Numbered from the stretch's first letter, positions 15,946 to 24,593 are shown. The stretch: 64,000 nt of DNA from Candidatus Nitrososphaera evergladensis SR1 (GCF_000730285.1 NZ_CP007174.1:2728001-2792000), one strand, 5' to 3'. A program made the numbers and translations. The notes: generated by a model from the letters alone, not told the origin.

Positions 15946-16057
15946 CTACGATCGGCTTTTCTTCTTTTTCCATTGGCTCCAGTTCCGGCTCTGGTTTAGG
16001 TATCTGCTTTCTGATCTTGTGCTTGCGCAACTCTTCATAATACATGTAGTCGCACAT
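15935..16057 (-). CDS. Possible 40-residue charged protein
   Basis: A short frame MCDYMYYEELRKHKIRK followed by a Pro/Glu/Lys tail (QIPKPEPELEPMEKEEKPI). It lies downstream of the ferredoxin gene and converges with endonuclease V, overlapping its last 11 nt. Low-complexity tail and small size make a spurious frame possible. An AT-rich AAACTTATTTC on the minus strand about 30 nt upstream could be its promoter. Confidence 0.35.
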   Translation of the reverse strand: MCDYMYYEELRKHKIRKQIPKPEPELEPMEKEEKPIVVKA

Positions 16058-16097
16058 ATTGTAGCAGTACGATCGACGAACTAGTAGAAATAAGTTT

Positions 16098-16132
16098 TGA
16101 AAAAAGGAGAAAAAGAGAAGAGAAAAGAGTGT
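16098..16132 (-). terminator. T-rich terminator of the ferredoxin gene
   Basis: On the minus strand the sequence just after the ferredoxin stop is a pyrimidine tract with repeated T runs (CTTTTCTC, CTTTTTCTCC, TTTTTTC), the usual archaeal termination signal. Confidence 0.5.
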
Positions 16133-16143
16133 TGGGGATGGAC

Positions 16144-16437
16144 TTAACCTTCTTCCCAGCCCTTGCTGAACACACCGTTCTTGTGCAGCGGGACTGGCTG
16201 TCCTGGGGTGTATTCCATCGGCCTCATCCAGAATATAGCGTGTGTTGGGCACACACCGACGCAAGCTCCATCGGAGATGCATCTCTCTGGATAGAAGACA
16301 AATGCCTTACCCCTCTTCCATCCTTCCACCGGCTTTACTCTGAGCACATCTGGACCGAGAGCGGTGCAGATTTCTACGCAGAGCGCGCAGCCGATGCATC
16401 TTTGCTCATCGACGTCTGGAAGTATAGCAATTGGCAT
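16144..16437 (-). CDS. Dicluster ferredoxin with Asp in one cluster motif
   Basis: A 97-residue soluble electron carrier. Motif I is C14-x2-C17-x2-C20-x3-C24; motif II is C53-x2-D56-x2-C59-x3-C63-P. The second cysteine of motif II is therefore Asp, as in the Pyrococcus-type ferredoxins where the ligand can be lost to give a [3Fe-4S] cluster. A C-terminal ~30 residues (MRPMEYTPGQPVPLHKNG) extends beyond the core. It stands alone with its own TATA box and a T-rich terminator, suggesting high independent expression. Confidence 0.88.
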   Translation of the reverse strand: MPIAILPDVDEQRCIGCALCVEICTALGPDVLRVKPVEGWKRGKAFVFYPERCISDGACVGVCPTHAIFWMRPMEYTPGQPVPLHKNGVFSKGWEEG

Positions 16438-16472
16438 CTATTAATTCACTAAGCGTTGACAGTGCGTGAAAC

Positions 16473-16480
16473 TATTTAAA
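16473..16480 (-). promoter_or_regulatory. TATA box of the ferredoxin gene
   Basis: TTTAAATA read on the minus strand lies about 36 nt upstream of the ATG at 16437 and matches the archaeal box A consensus, leaving a leader of only about 10 nt. Confidence 0.55.
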
Positions 16481-16550
16481 CTCTATGCATATCCCAAAAC
16501 GCTGTTATAACTTTCTCACAATATGCAGCAAGATAGCGTTCGCTCGATGC

Positions 16551-16584
16551 TAAAAAGATGAAAAAGAAAAGGAAAAAAAGAGAT
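16551..16584 (-). terminator. T-rich terminator
   Basis: Repeated T runs on the minus strand (complement of AAAAAGATGAAAAAGAAAAGG and following) directly after the stop of the 73-residue gene. Confidence 0.45.
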
Positions 16585-16597
16585 GTATTTTTCTTGC

Positions 16598-16819
16598 TTA
16601 CTTGCCGCCCTGTCTCAGGACGTCAACCTGGCCACTGTGCAGCCAGTCCTTCAGCTCCTCGTGTGTTGGCTTGGCGTCGTGCTTGCCTGCCAAATGAAGG
16701 TGCAGAAGAACGTAGTTAACCTGGTTGAGCAATGGCTTGTTGGACTCGTCACCTTTGCGAGCCTTTGCCTTCAAGTCAGCTGGAACTGTCTTCCACCAGT
16801 CGTCAAATTTCCTAACCAT
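16598..16819 (-). CDS. Small conserved-looking protein, unknown
   Basis: A 73-residue, soluble, Lys/His/Leu-rich protein: MVRKFDDWWKTVPADLKAKA, then a helix VNYVLLHLHLAGKHDAK and EELKDWLHSGQVDVL. No cysteine, no signal peptide. Not recognised. It has a dedicated promoter (CTTATTAAG near 16842 on the minus strand) and a T-rich terminator, so it is likely a real, well-expressed gene. Confidence 0.6.
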   Translation of the reverse strand: MVRKFDDWWKTVPADLKAKARKGDESNKPLLNQVNYVLLHLHLAGKHDAKPTHEELKDWLHSGQVDVLRQGGK

Positions 16820-16950
16820 AAGTCAGGAGTAACGAACGGAACTTAATAAGCGTTATGGGGTTTTGTAAACGGTGTTATAGGGTAAAAACCTCTATGCGCG
16901 TGAAGCAAAATATAGGGACATGATGGTGTGCAGCACTGCGCGCACAAGCT

Positions 16951-17772
16951 ATGCCTTTCAAGCTGGAAGAATTGCAGAAAGCACATGAAGCTTATCGGCA
17001 GTTTGCTGAGAAAAATCCGCCGGCTCACCACGCGCGATACATTTTCCCGTTTTTCACAGGATCGTATTTTGCATACCGCAAGGTCGACGTGCTGCGCGTT
17101 GTTGCAGTAGCAAAAGCTGTCAACGACAACCCCGATTATCTAGACGTCGGCTGCGGCTACGGAGATTTCCTGAAAAGGGTGAGAGAGTATTTGCCGGGCG
17201 CGTCAGGCGTCGAAAAGGAAGGCGGAATATTTTACGCGCTTGGCGCGACCAAGCCGGATTACATCGGGATTGCGCCTGTCGAGTCACTGTCGAGGCCGGT
17301 AGACATTGCATTTGTCGGGTGGATGGAGCCGGGCACCGACTTTCGCAGGCAGGTGGCAAAAACTGCCAGGTGCATCATTACGACGTTTGACGCAGGCGGC
17401 CAGTGCGGGATAAACGGCGGATGCGAGTACGACGAGTTTGGCTTTGAAAGAATAGCGTGGTGGCGTACGCCTTCGTGGATAGACGTAAACGCCGAGCTTA
17501 TGAACCGCTACTACACGCCGTCGCTTTCTGAGGAAAAAAAGCGCCACCTTGCAAGCCTGCGCAGCGCGCACAACTTTTGGTACGTCTATGCAAAGCCAGA
17601 GCTTGCTGACAAGATAAGAGAGGCACTAGCATATATCGCAAAAAAAGAGGATGCAAAAAAAGAAGAGCGGTACGACTTTGAATCCGTGCTTGACGAGTGT
17701 GGGTTTGGGTACAAAGAAGAGCTTGCAACTGTTACGACTGCAAAACGACTGTGGGAAGTGATCCTTGACTAG
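16951..17772 (+). CDS. SAM methyltransferase-like protein, copy 1
   Basis: A 273-residue protein with a Rossmann motif I, LDVGCGYGDFLKRVREYLPGA (about 66-86, split here only for description), and the following strand GVEKEGG. The substrate-binding half (FGFERIAWWRTPSWIDVN, HNFWYVYAKPEL) does not match a named enzyme. A closely similar gene follows 2 nt downstream, so this is a tandem duplication. The N-terminal HHARYIFPFFTGSYFAYRKVDVLR is shared by both copies. Substrate unknown. Confidence 0.75.
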   Translation: MPFKLEELQKAHEAYRQFAEKNPPAHHARYIFPFFTGSYFAYRKVDVLRVVAVAKAVNDNPDYLDVGCGYGDFLKRVREYLPGASGVEKEGGIFYALGATKPDYIGIAPVESLSRPVDIAFVGWMEPGTDFRRQVAKTARCIITTFDAGGQCGINGGCEYDEFGFERIAWWRTPSWIDVNAELMNRYYTPSLSEEKKRHLASLRSAHNFWYVYAKPELADKIREALAYIAKKEDAKKEERYDFESVLDECGFGYKEELATVTTAKRLWEVILD

Positions 17773-17774
17773 CA

Positions 17775-18578
17775 ATGCCGTTTGTCACTGACGACCTGCG
17801 AAAGGCGATGGCGTCGTACGTGCAGTTCCAGAGAAATGCCGCGTCGCCGCACCACGCGCGATACAGCTTTCCGTTCTTTGCAGGCACCTACTTTGGCTAC
17901 CGCAAGGTAGACGTGCTGCGCGTCACGGCAATAGCAAAAGCGGTGAACGAGAAGCCAAGCTACCTTGACGTCGGCTGCGGCTATGGCGACTTTTTAAAGA
18001 GAATAAGAGAGTTCCTGCCGGGCGCACAGGGGCTTGAAAAGGACGCGGGCATATTCTACGGCCTAGGCATCGCAAAACCCGACTACATCAGGATAGCCGA
18101 CGCGCACTGGATCGACAGGAAATACGACGTTATCTTTGTAGGATGGATGGAGCCGGGGCAAGACTTTCGCGATCCAGTTGCCAAGAGCACTGACGTCATT
18201 GTCACGACGCTTGATCAGGGCATCAGCCTTGCTGCCGAGTTTGACGGCCACGGCTTTGAGCGCGTCGCTTGGTGGCGTACGCCTTCATGGGAGGATGTTA
18301 ACGTCGAGATCATGAACTGCCATTACACGAGGATGCCTGAGGAAAAACGCGCACAGCTGGCAGGGATGCGCGGCGCGCACAATCTATGGTACGTCTATGC
18401 CAAGCCAAACACGGCTGCAAAGGTAAAGAATGCTCTGGAAACGCAAATCGCGGCCGAGACCTCGGTGAAGGAAAGGTATGACTTTGAATCCGTTCTTGAC
18501 GAGTGCGGGTTTGGGTACATGCAGAAGCTGGAAAACCCTGCCGTGCAAGATCCGCTGTGGCATGTGCGTTTCGAATAG
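17775..18578 (+). CDS. SAM methyltransferase-like protein, copy 2
   Basis: A 267-residue paralogue of the preceding gene with the same order of segments: HHARYSFPFFAGTYFGYRKV, LDVGCGYGDFLKRI, FVGWMEPGQDF, GFERVAWWRTPSWEDVN, AHNLWYVYAKP and RYDFESVLDECGFGY. The glycine-rich SAM-binding loop is intact. The copies diverge most around 125-150, where copy 1 has a Cys/Gly-rich insert (GGQCGINGGC) and copy 2 does not. That difference may mean they act on different substrates or form a heterodimer. Confidence 0.75.
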   Translation: MPFVTDDLRKAMASYVQFQRNAASPHHARYSFPFFAGTYFGYRKVDVLRVTAIAKAVNEKPSYLDVGCGYGDFLKRIREFLPGAQGLEKDAGIFYGLGIAKPDYIRIADAHWIDRKYDVIFVGWMEPGQDFRDPVAKSTDVIVTTLDQGISLAAEFDGHGFERVAWWRTPSWEDVNVEIMNCHYTRMPEEKRAQLAGMRGAHNLWYVYAKPNTAAKVKNALETQIAAETSVKERYDFESVLDECGFGYMQKLENPAVQDPLWHVRFE

Positions 18579-18620
18579 CTGAATAAGAGACTAGAACCTC
18601 TTACAGAAGTCTAATATGTA

Positions 18621-20184
18621 ATGAGAATATTACCGAGTCACCCAAAAATGCGCCGGTCAATATCCGCCATCATGCTGGCCGTGGTTATGTCGCTTTTACT
18701 TGCAAATATTGCCGGGCAAGCAATTCCTGCCACAGACGCACTATGCTTCGCTCATGGCGTGTACAACATGCAGGCAATATCACAGGGCGACAACCTGTAC
18801 ATCCTCTGGGAGCACGACACAGTCGCTAACAACGGACAAGGAGACCATTACATTTTGTTCAAGCGCAGTACCGACAATGGTAAGACATTTGGCGAAACCA
18901 CAAGCCTATACCATTCAAGTCCCTTATGCACAGCATATCCGCACATGGCCGTTGAAGGGAGCAACGTCTATGTCATGTGGGAAGGAGGTGATGGAAATGT
19001 ACTATTCAAAGCGAGCAACGACGATGGTACAAGCTTTGGCAGCACCATTCCCCTAGGAAAGGGGATTCTAGGTAGTGCTGGAACAGCCGGGTATATAGCA
19101 GATGGCGGAAAGGTTCTTGCCAGCGGCAACAGAGCATACGTGGTTTGGAATGATGATCAGTTTGACATCATCCTTAGAAAAAGCGACGATGGCGGAAAAA
19201 GATTTGGTGATCCGGTTAATATCAGCAAAAATGTCGCTGAATCCATCAATCCAAGGATCGCAATATCAAGCGATGATGTCTATGTTGTTTGGTTAGAGGA
19301 CATGGAGTGTGCGTTCCAGAGCGAGCCAGTCTGCTCGTCCAAGGCGTTGTTCGCAAAAAGCGACGACTCTGGCAGGAGCTTTGGTGATCCGGTGCCGCTG
19401 GACAAACTGATCGGCAGCAGCCTGTCAATGCCGAGACTTTTCAGCGTCGCGGCTGACGGAACAATGTTTATCTCATGTGGAAGGAAAAAGACGACAATCT
19501 CTATTTTTCCTCAAGTAGCGACCGCGGCCAGACATTTAGCGGCAAGGTAAACCTGTCAAAAGATTATGTGGAGGGATGGCGGTCAATTTCCATCCCATCT
19601 TTATGGGCGCAAAATGGGAACGTGTACGTTCTGTGGCAGGCGGCAGGAGAAAATGGCTACTTGCTGCTGAAAAGCGCGGATGGCGGCAGGAGCTTTAAGA
19701 GAGTGACGCTGCCTTCGCCCGGCGAATTCAACTCGGATCAGAGCGGCATCAGACAGATGATAATCACGGAAGACGGCAAGGCGTACATCTTATGGGGCGA
19801 CTTTTCAGAGATGGAAAGAAGGATATCGTTTGCCACAGGTTATGAGGGCAAGCCAAGCACGGGAAATCAAACTGATCTAGTCAAAAAAAAGAGTATTCGC
19901 CAGAAACTAGTCCACCATCCAACGTGCTGCTTGTGGCATCGCACGACAACATCTATGCACTATGGCTTGAGGACGTTAATGCAACAGAATCGTCCTACGA
20001 ACAGCGCATACTCATGAGAGCAAGCATGGATGGCGGCAAGACATTTAGCAGCGTTACAACCCTTGAAGACGTTATAACGGTGCCGGAATTTGAGGCAGCC
20101 GCCGCAGTCGTTGCGGCGCTTGCAGTAGGAGGGGTTGTAGCCGCTGCACGGTTTACAAAGTATAAAAGAACTAGCGCCCAATGA
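18621..20184 (+). pseudogene. BNR-repeat secreted protein with PEF-CTERM, two frameshifts
   Basis: Three frames join into one secreted protein of ~521 residues if one A is restored at about 19460 (GGAACAAT, expected NNVYLMW) and another in the A8 run at 19883-19890. A signal peptide precedes several repeats of the sialidase/BNR kind (SDDGGKRFGDPV, SASDRG-like QTF, DGGKTFSSV alternating with VYVMW strands). The C-terminus reads VPEFEAAAAVVAALAVGG then a basic tail, a thaumarchaeal PEF-CTERM sorting signal. Sialidase activity is not implied; the repeats only indicate a beta-propeller. The frames are otherwise uninterrupted, so the damage is recent, a sequencing artefact or slippage. Confidence 0.78.
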
Positions 20185-20270
20185 CGCGTTTCCACTGGAA
20201 GCACGCCCCTCCCCTCCACAATTAGCAAGCTTTAAAGCGCCTACAGACAAGATTTTCAGATGTAAACAGA

Positions 20271-21533
20271 TTGAAAGTTAAGGTAATGGGGGCCGCCAAA
20301 GAAGTCGGCCGTTCTGCTTTTCTCGCAAGCTGCAACAATACGAACATACTGATGGATTATGGCGTGCTATTAAAGAGGGAGCCGGTTTTCCCGATGCACG
20401 TCAAGCCAAAGGAGGTCGACGCCGTCGTAATCACGCACGCGCACCTCGACCACTCTGGGTTTGTTCCGTCACTGTATCTTTCAGGAACCACAGACATACC
20501 AGCACTGGGCACGCTGCCAACGTTTGAGCTTTCCGAGCTTTTGATAGAGGACATGATAAAGCTGTCCGGCTTTTACCTGCCGTTTGAATACATCGACGTC
20601 ATGACCATGCTGAAAAGCTCCAAGAAACTGCAGTACAGAGAGCCGTACATGGTAAACGACGCCAAGGTGACGCTATATGAATCGGGCCACGTGGTCGGAG
20701 GCTCGACGGTCACTGTAGAACACGAAGGCAAAAAGCTGTTCTACACAGGCGACATCAACACCCGGGGCTCCAAACTCTTGAGGCCGGCGGACCTTGACCT
20801 TGGGCCGATTGACATGATGATAATAGAGAGCACGTACTCTCAGAACGAGCAGACGCCCCGCGAGCAGTCAGAGCGGGAGCTGATAGAGTTCTGCTACGAG
20901 GTCATCGAGCGTGGCGGCACGATGTTCATACCCTCCTTCTCTGTCGAAAGGGCGCAAGAGATCGCATGTGTTTTGGAACATTACAATTTCAAGCACAAGG
21001 TCGTCATGGACGGCATGGCGCTCAAGGCAAACGAGATCATGGGCCGTCACCCTGCGTTTTTGCGCGACCCAGAGATGTTCAAGCGCGCAATCGGAGGCGC
21101 CGAGTGGATTACCGGCTGGGGCAGGCGCAGGAAGGTCGTCAACGAGCCATGCGTAATAATATCGCCGGCAGGAATGCTGGTCGGCGGTTCCGCAATTTTC
21201 TACACGCAGGAGATGATGGGAAGCGAAAAGAACGGCATAGCCCTCGTCTCGTACCAGGGAGAGGGAACTCCAGGCAGGATGCTCCTTGACAAGCGCGTGG
21301 CAAACTTTGACGGCAAGATGAAAAAGTGCTATGCCGACGTGAAGCGATTCGAGTTTTCCGGCCACAACAGCCGCAGTGAATTATTTGAGATACTGGACCG
21401 CGTGCAGGGCAACCCCAAGGTGCTGACGGTGCACGGCGACGGTCCCTCTTGCGAGAAATTCGCGCAAGAGATCAAGGAGAAGTACGGCTATGACGCACAC
21501 GCGCCTGTGCAGGGCGAAGTGGTGGAAGTGTAG
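20271..21533 (+). CDS. Beta-CASP metallo-beta-lactamase RNA nuclease, aCPSF2-like
   Basis: A 420-residue nuclease without N-terminal KH domains, so aCPSF2 rather than aCPSF1. Motif 2 of the metallo-beta-lactamase fold is THAHLDHSG, followed by SGHVVGGSTV, FYTGDINTRGS and the beta-CASP motif region (PSFSVERAQEI, SPAGMLVGG, FSGHNSRSEL, VLTVHGD). It would process or degrade RNA. The start TTG at 20271 is supported by a TTTAAAG element near 20231. A small zinc protein gene follows after 3 nt. Confidence 0.9.
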   Translation: MKVKVMGAAKEVGRSAFLASCNNTNILMDYGVLLKREPVFPMHVKPKEVDAVVITHAHLDHSGFVPSLYLSGTTDIPALGTLPTFELSELLIEDMIKLSGFYLPFEYIDVMTMLKSSKKLQYREPYMVNDAKVTLYESGHVVGGSTVTVEHEGKKLFYTGDINTRGSKLLRPADLDLGPIDMMIIESTYSQNEQTPREQSERELIEFCYEVIERGGTMFIPSFSVERAQEIACVLEHYNFKHKVVMDGMALKANEIMGRHPAFLRDPEMFKRAIGGAEWITGWGRRRKVVNEPCVIISPAGMLVGGSAIFYTQEMMGSEKNGIALVSYQGEGTPGRMLLDKRVANFDGKMKKCYADVKRFEFSGHNSRSELFEILDRVQGNPKVLTVHGDGPSCEKFAQEIKEKYGYDAHAPVQGEVVEV

Positions 21534-21536
21534 AGG

Positions 21537-21752
21537 ATGATAACTAAAAACACCGACCCGTACAAGATGAAAAAGTGCGTCAAATGCAAGAAGGATATTG
21601 CCCTAAACGAGCGCTATTTTGCATACCCGCTTTCTCTCCAGCAAATGTGCCTCGACTGTGCCGAAAAAGAGATACCAAAGACCATAGAAGGGTTGCAGAA
21701 AGACTTGGAAAAGATCAAGCAGACAAAGAATACTACAACAACAGCCAGCTAG
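21537..21752 (+). CDS. Small zinc protein with coiled-coil tail
   Basis: A 71-residue protein: CVKC and CLDC pairs (residues ~15-42) form one zinc site, then a Lys/Glu-rich helix IEGLQKDLEKIKQTKN suggests a coiled coil. It follows the beta-CASP nuclease by 3 nt, so an accessory role to that enzyme is plausible but unproven. The stop overlaps the convergent bactofilin-like gene by 4 nt. Confidence 0.65.
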   Translation: MITKNTDPYKMKKCVKCKKDIALNERYFAYPLSLQQMCLDCAEKEIPKTIEGLQKDLEKIKQTKNTTTTAS

Positions 21753-22084
21753 GCTGACGTCACTTTTCCTTCCTTCTTTACGTGGGCGTTTTCAATGCCG
21801 CCCACTGCCGCACCAGGATTTACGTAGGTGTAGCCCAGCTTTGATATCACCTTGCCGTGAACTGCGCCAAACACCTCAAGGTCGCCCTTCTCGTTCACGG
21901 CATTTCCCTTGACGATGCCTGTTAGCCTGCACGAGCCGCCCCGTACAAGCACGTTTCCAAGAACCTTGCCCTTCAACTCAAGGTAACCGCCGTTGACGAT
22001 AACGTCGCCCAGCACCTCGCCTATGAGCATACCGTCTTCCTCAAAGGTCACAGTGCCTACGCGCTTACCGTCCAGTATCTTCAT
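21749..22084 (-). CDS. Bactofilin-like polymer-forming protein
   Basis: A 111-residue beta-helix protein of the bactofilin/DUF583 class: successive short strands each with Gly turns (GMLIGEVLGDVIVNGGYLELK, then KVLGNVLVRGGS and KGNAVNEKGDLEVFG). Bactofilins polymerise without nucleotide into filaments in bacteria. No membrane anchor is seen. It is a single-domain, minimal version. Its role in archaea is poorly known. Confidence 0.75.
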   Translation of the reverse strand: MKILDGKRVGTVTFEEDGMLIGEVLGDVIVNGGYLELKGKVLGNVLVRGGSCRLTGIVKGNAVNEKGDLEVFGAVHGKVISKLGYTYVNPGAAVGGIENAHVKKEGKVTSA

Positions 22085-22169
22085 ATCGTCGCTTGCCTTG
22101 CGATACTTGCCGCCTCTGTTTCACATTAGTGCTAGTGTCCACAATGATGCACCAAAGTGTGAAAAACTA

Positions 22170-23597
22170 CTACTGCTCCGGCCGCTCTACCTTCTTCCAG
22201 ACCGTGCGGCCCTTGTGGTCCATAAGCTCTATCGAGCGTGCGAGCAGGCTTTTTCGGATCTCGTCTGCATCCTTGAATTTTTTCTCGGCCCTCAGCCTGT
22301 TGCGGGCGGCGACCATCTCTTCAACTTCTTTTTGCTCCTGCGCGCCTGTCTCTGCCACCTTCAAGCCCAGAACGGACATTATCCGGCCAAACGCCGGCAG
22401 CGCGGCTTTTGCCATGTCGCCTGTCAACTTGTCAGACGCAGCATACTGGTTCAGTTTCGTGACAAACTGCAGAAAAGCAGTGAGCGCAAGCGACGTGTTC
22501 AGGTCATCGTCCATCGCCGCATCAAACGCTTGCTCGGACTCGGCTGCCATTCTGGCTACAGCATCTGCATCTCCTCTGTCGCCGCTATTTCCAGCAGCCG
22601 CTGCCGATGCAAGCTCAAAGGCGCACGTCTCTATCTGACGCCAGCGCTGCGCCGACTCTTTTAGCAACTCTTCCGTGTAGTCAAGCGGCTTGGCATAGTG
22701 CACCGAAACGCAGTACAGGCGCAGCGTGTTTGCGCCCCACCGCTCAAGCGCCTTTTCTATCGTGACGATGTTGCCAAGCGACTTGCTCATCTTTTGCGAG
22801 TTTATCGTGACCATGCCGGAGTGCATCCATATTTTTGCAAACTGCGCGCCCGTGAACGACTCGGACTGCGCAATCTCGTTTTCATGGTGCGGAAAGACGA
22901 GGTCGTGGCCGCCGCCGTGGATCTCAAACGTGTTTCCGAGGTATTTTAGCGCCATTGCCGAGCACTCTATGTGCCAGCCGGGCCGGCCCTTGCCCCACGG
23001 GCTGTCCCAAAAGGGAGGCTCGGAAGAGAACTTCCACAGCGCAAAGTCCATCGGGTCTTCTTTTGACTGGTCGACTTCTATCCTTGCGCCTGCCTCCAGC
23101 TCTTCCACAGGCTTTCTTGACAGCTTGCCATACCCGGCAAATTTCTTGACGCGAAAATATACGCCGTTTAGCGTAAGGTAGGCATAGCCCTTGTCCACCA
23201 GTCCTTTTATCAGGTTGATCATTTCGGTTATGTGCTCTGTCGCCTTTGGGTGCACGTCGGCCGCAAGCACGTTCAGGCCGCTAAAATCGTGGAAATAGGC
23301 GTCGATGTACTTGCTTGAAATCTCTTCTGCCTTTTTGCCCTCTGTCTTTGCGCGGTTGATTATCTTGTCGTCAACGTCGGTGAAGTTCTGCACAAACTTG
23401 ACTTTATAGCCCTTTGCCATCAGGTAGCGCCTGAGCACGTCAAAGACAATGACCGTCCTTGCGTGGCCGATGTGCGAGCTGTCATAGACGGTGACTCCGC
23501 AGACGTACATCCGGACTTTGTCGTCGTCCTCGGGTTTCAGATCCTCGACTTTGCGGGTCAGGGTGTTGTACAGCTTCACGGCAGATGACAGTAGCAC
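22170..23597 (-). CDS. cysS: Cysteinyl-tRNA synthetase
   Basis: A class I aminoacyl-tRNA synthetase of 475 residues that charges tRNA-Cys. The signature HIGH is SHIGHARTVIVFDVL and KMSKS is KMSKSLGNI; zinc ligands include the VCGVTVYD cysteine, HIECSAM and HGGGHDLVFPHHENE. The start is either GTG at 23597 or GTG at 23579 (VKLYNTLTRK), which is the more usual N-terminus. The 3' end encodes the anticodon-binding helical bundle ending KKVERPEQ. It is a single-gene unit. Confidence 0.96.
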   Translation of the reverse strand: MLLSSAVKLYNTLTRKVEDLKPEDDDKVRMYVCGVTVYDSSHIGHARTVIVFDVLRRYLMAKGYKVKFVQNFTDVDDKIINRAKTEGKKAEEISSKYIDAYFHDFSGLNVLAADVHPKATEHITEMINLIKGLVDKGYAYLTLNGVYFRVKKFAGYGKLSRKPVEELEAGARIEVDQSKEDPMDFALWKFSSEPPFWDSPWGKGRPGWHIECSAMALKYLGNTFEIHGGGHDLVFPHHENEIAQSESFTGAQFAKIWMHSGMVTINSQKMSKSLGNIVTIEKALERWGANTLRLYCVSVHYAKPLDYTEELLKESAQRWRQIETCAFELASAAAAGNSGDRGDADAVARMAAESEQAFDAAMDDDLNTSLALTAFLQFVTKLNQYAASDKLTGDMAKAALPAFGRIMSVLGLKVAETGAQEQKEVEEMVAARNRLRAEKKFKDADEIRKSLLARSIELMDHKGRTVWKKVERPEQ

Positions 23598-23622
23598 AGT
23601 GCAAAAAGGGCCCTTTTATCCT

Positions 23623-23928
23623 TTAGACGTCGATGTAGATGTCGTTGCCCCTGACGTCCACCTTGTACGTGGTCATCTTGACGCCCTCAAGGTAGTCCAA
23701 AAGCTCGCCCGTGCGGATGTTATAGTGCCACGAGTGCCACGGGCACTCGACCACCTCGCCGTCAACCTTGCCGGGCGCAATGGGCTTGTCCTGGTGCCGG
23801 CACAGCGCCTCCAAGGCGTAATACTTGCCGTTTGAGTAAAAGAGCGCGATCCTGGTGCCGTTGACGTTTATCTCCTTGCCTCCGTTCTCCATAACTTCTC
23901 CTTGATTGGCCACTTTGACCAGCGTCAA
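23623..23928 (-). CDS. Rieske-type ferredoxin
   Basis: A soluble Rieske [2Fe-2S] protein of 101 residues. The ligands are C43-x-H45 in ALCRHQDKPIA and C62-x2-H65 in ECPWHSWHYN. The best start is TTG at 23928 (TLVKVANQG), because a TATA-like TTTATAA on the minus strand lies about 27 nt upstream; longer forms extend across the promoter. Small Rieske proteins of this kind donate electrons to oxygenases or nitrite reductases, but no such enzyme is next to it. It is divergent from a membrane-protein gene and shares a palindromic operator. Confidence 0.88.
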   Translation of the reverse strand: MTLVKVANQGEVMENGGKEINVNGTRIALFYSNGKYYALEALCRHQDKPIAPGKVDGEVVECPWHSWHYNIRTGELLDYLEGVKMTTYKVDVRGNDIYIDV

Positions 23929-23950
23929 TTCAGGGAAAAAGATTGCAGTA

Positions 23951-23978
23951 TGGTTATAAATTCCATCGGATGGAATTT
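23951..23978. promoter_or_regulatory. Shared divergent promoter with 21-bp palindrome
   Basis: Half-sites AAATTCCATC (23958-23967) and GATGGAATTT (23969-23978) form a perfect palindrome around one G. They overlap the TATA-like TTATAAAT at 23954-23961, which can serve both strands. Binding here would block both the Rieske gene and the membrane-protein gene. Confidence 0.6.
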
Positions 23979-24035
23979 GGCTCCGCCACACCTAAATACG
24001 GCTTGGTCAGCTTTACCACAGTAGTAGCAGGCGAT

Positions 24036-24548
24036 ATGGCTTCTTCGTACAAGGCAATCATGGCCGGCGTGGTGGTCTTGATTGCAGTTGCAGTAGGCAT
24101 GGGGATATGGGGTTACGGCAACACCATCTACCCCATCGACGCAGCGCTGGGATACCTTACGCGCGCCGAATCTGCTCAAACACCGGAAGAAGTAGCAAAA
24201 TACGTGAATTTAGCAAGAGCAGATCTGCCAGTCAAGGGCAATCCCGTGTGGTCGTTTCCGACAGCAAGGACCGACTTTGGCCTGATACAGCTAGAGCTTG
24301 ACAACATTGTGTCAAGGGCAAACGCGATATCAAATGTCGAGCCACATTCCAGCGCCTACAACACGGGCATGGAAGACATGCACGTGTCGCTTGACTCGCT
24401 GCAGGATAACATCATAGAAGCGCTTCCATACATGTACGTCAGCACGACCAACATGATGTTCAGCGTCGTATGGGTCGCAGTCATTATGGGGCTCTTTGCA
24501 GTCATGAGGCGCGGACGGGCCAAGTACCGCGAAGAATACGAAAGCTAG
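24036..24548 (+). CDS. Two-helix membrane protein, unknown
   Basis: A 170-residue protein starting MASSYKAIMAG, with one membrane helix at residues 8-28 and another near 146-163, and a basic cytoplasmic end (MRRGRAKYREEYES). The ~110-residue exterior loop is helical and acidic. No family is recognised. The frame could extend upstream into the promoter, so the later start is preferred. It is regulated together with the divergent Rieske gene by sequence. Confidence 0.65.
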   Translation: MASSYKAIMAGVVVLIAVAVGMGIWGYGNTIYPIDAALGYLTRAESAQTPEEVAKYVNLARADLPVKGNPVWSFPTARTDFGLIQLELDNIVSRANAISNVEPHSSAYNTGMEDMHVSLDSLQDNIIEALPYMYVSTTNMMFSVVWVAVIMGLFAVMRRGRAKYREEYES

Positions 24549-24562
24549 TGGCAGTATAGTAA

Positions 24563-24571
24563 TTCTTATAC
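24563..24571 (+). promoter_or_regulatory. TATA box of ahcY
   Basis: TTCTTATAC ends 22 nt before the TTG start at 24594, consistent with a leaderless transcript. With GTATAG just upstream it makes a partial inverted repeat. Confidence 0.45.
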
Positions 24572-24593
24572 ATCAAACTGCATACCCCACATT

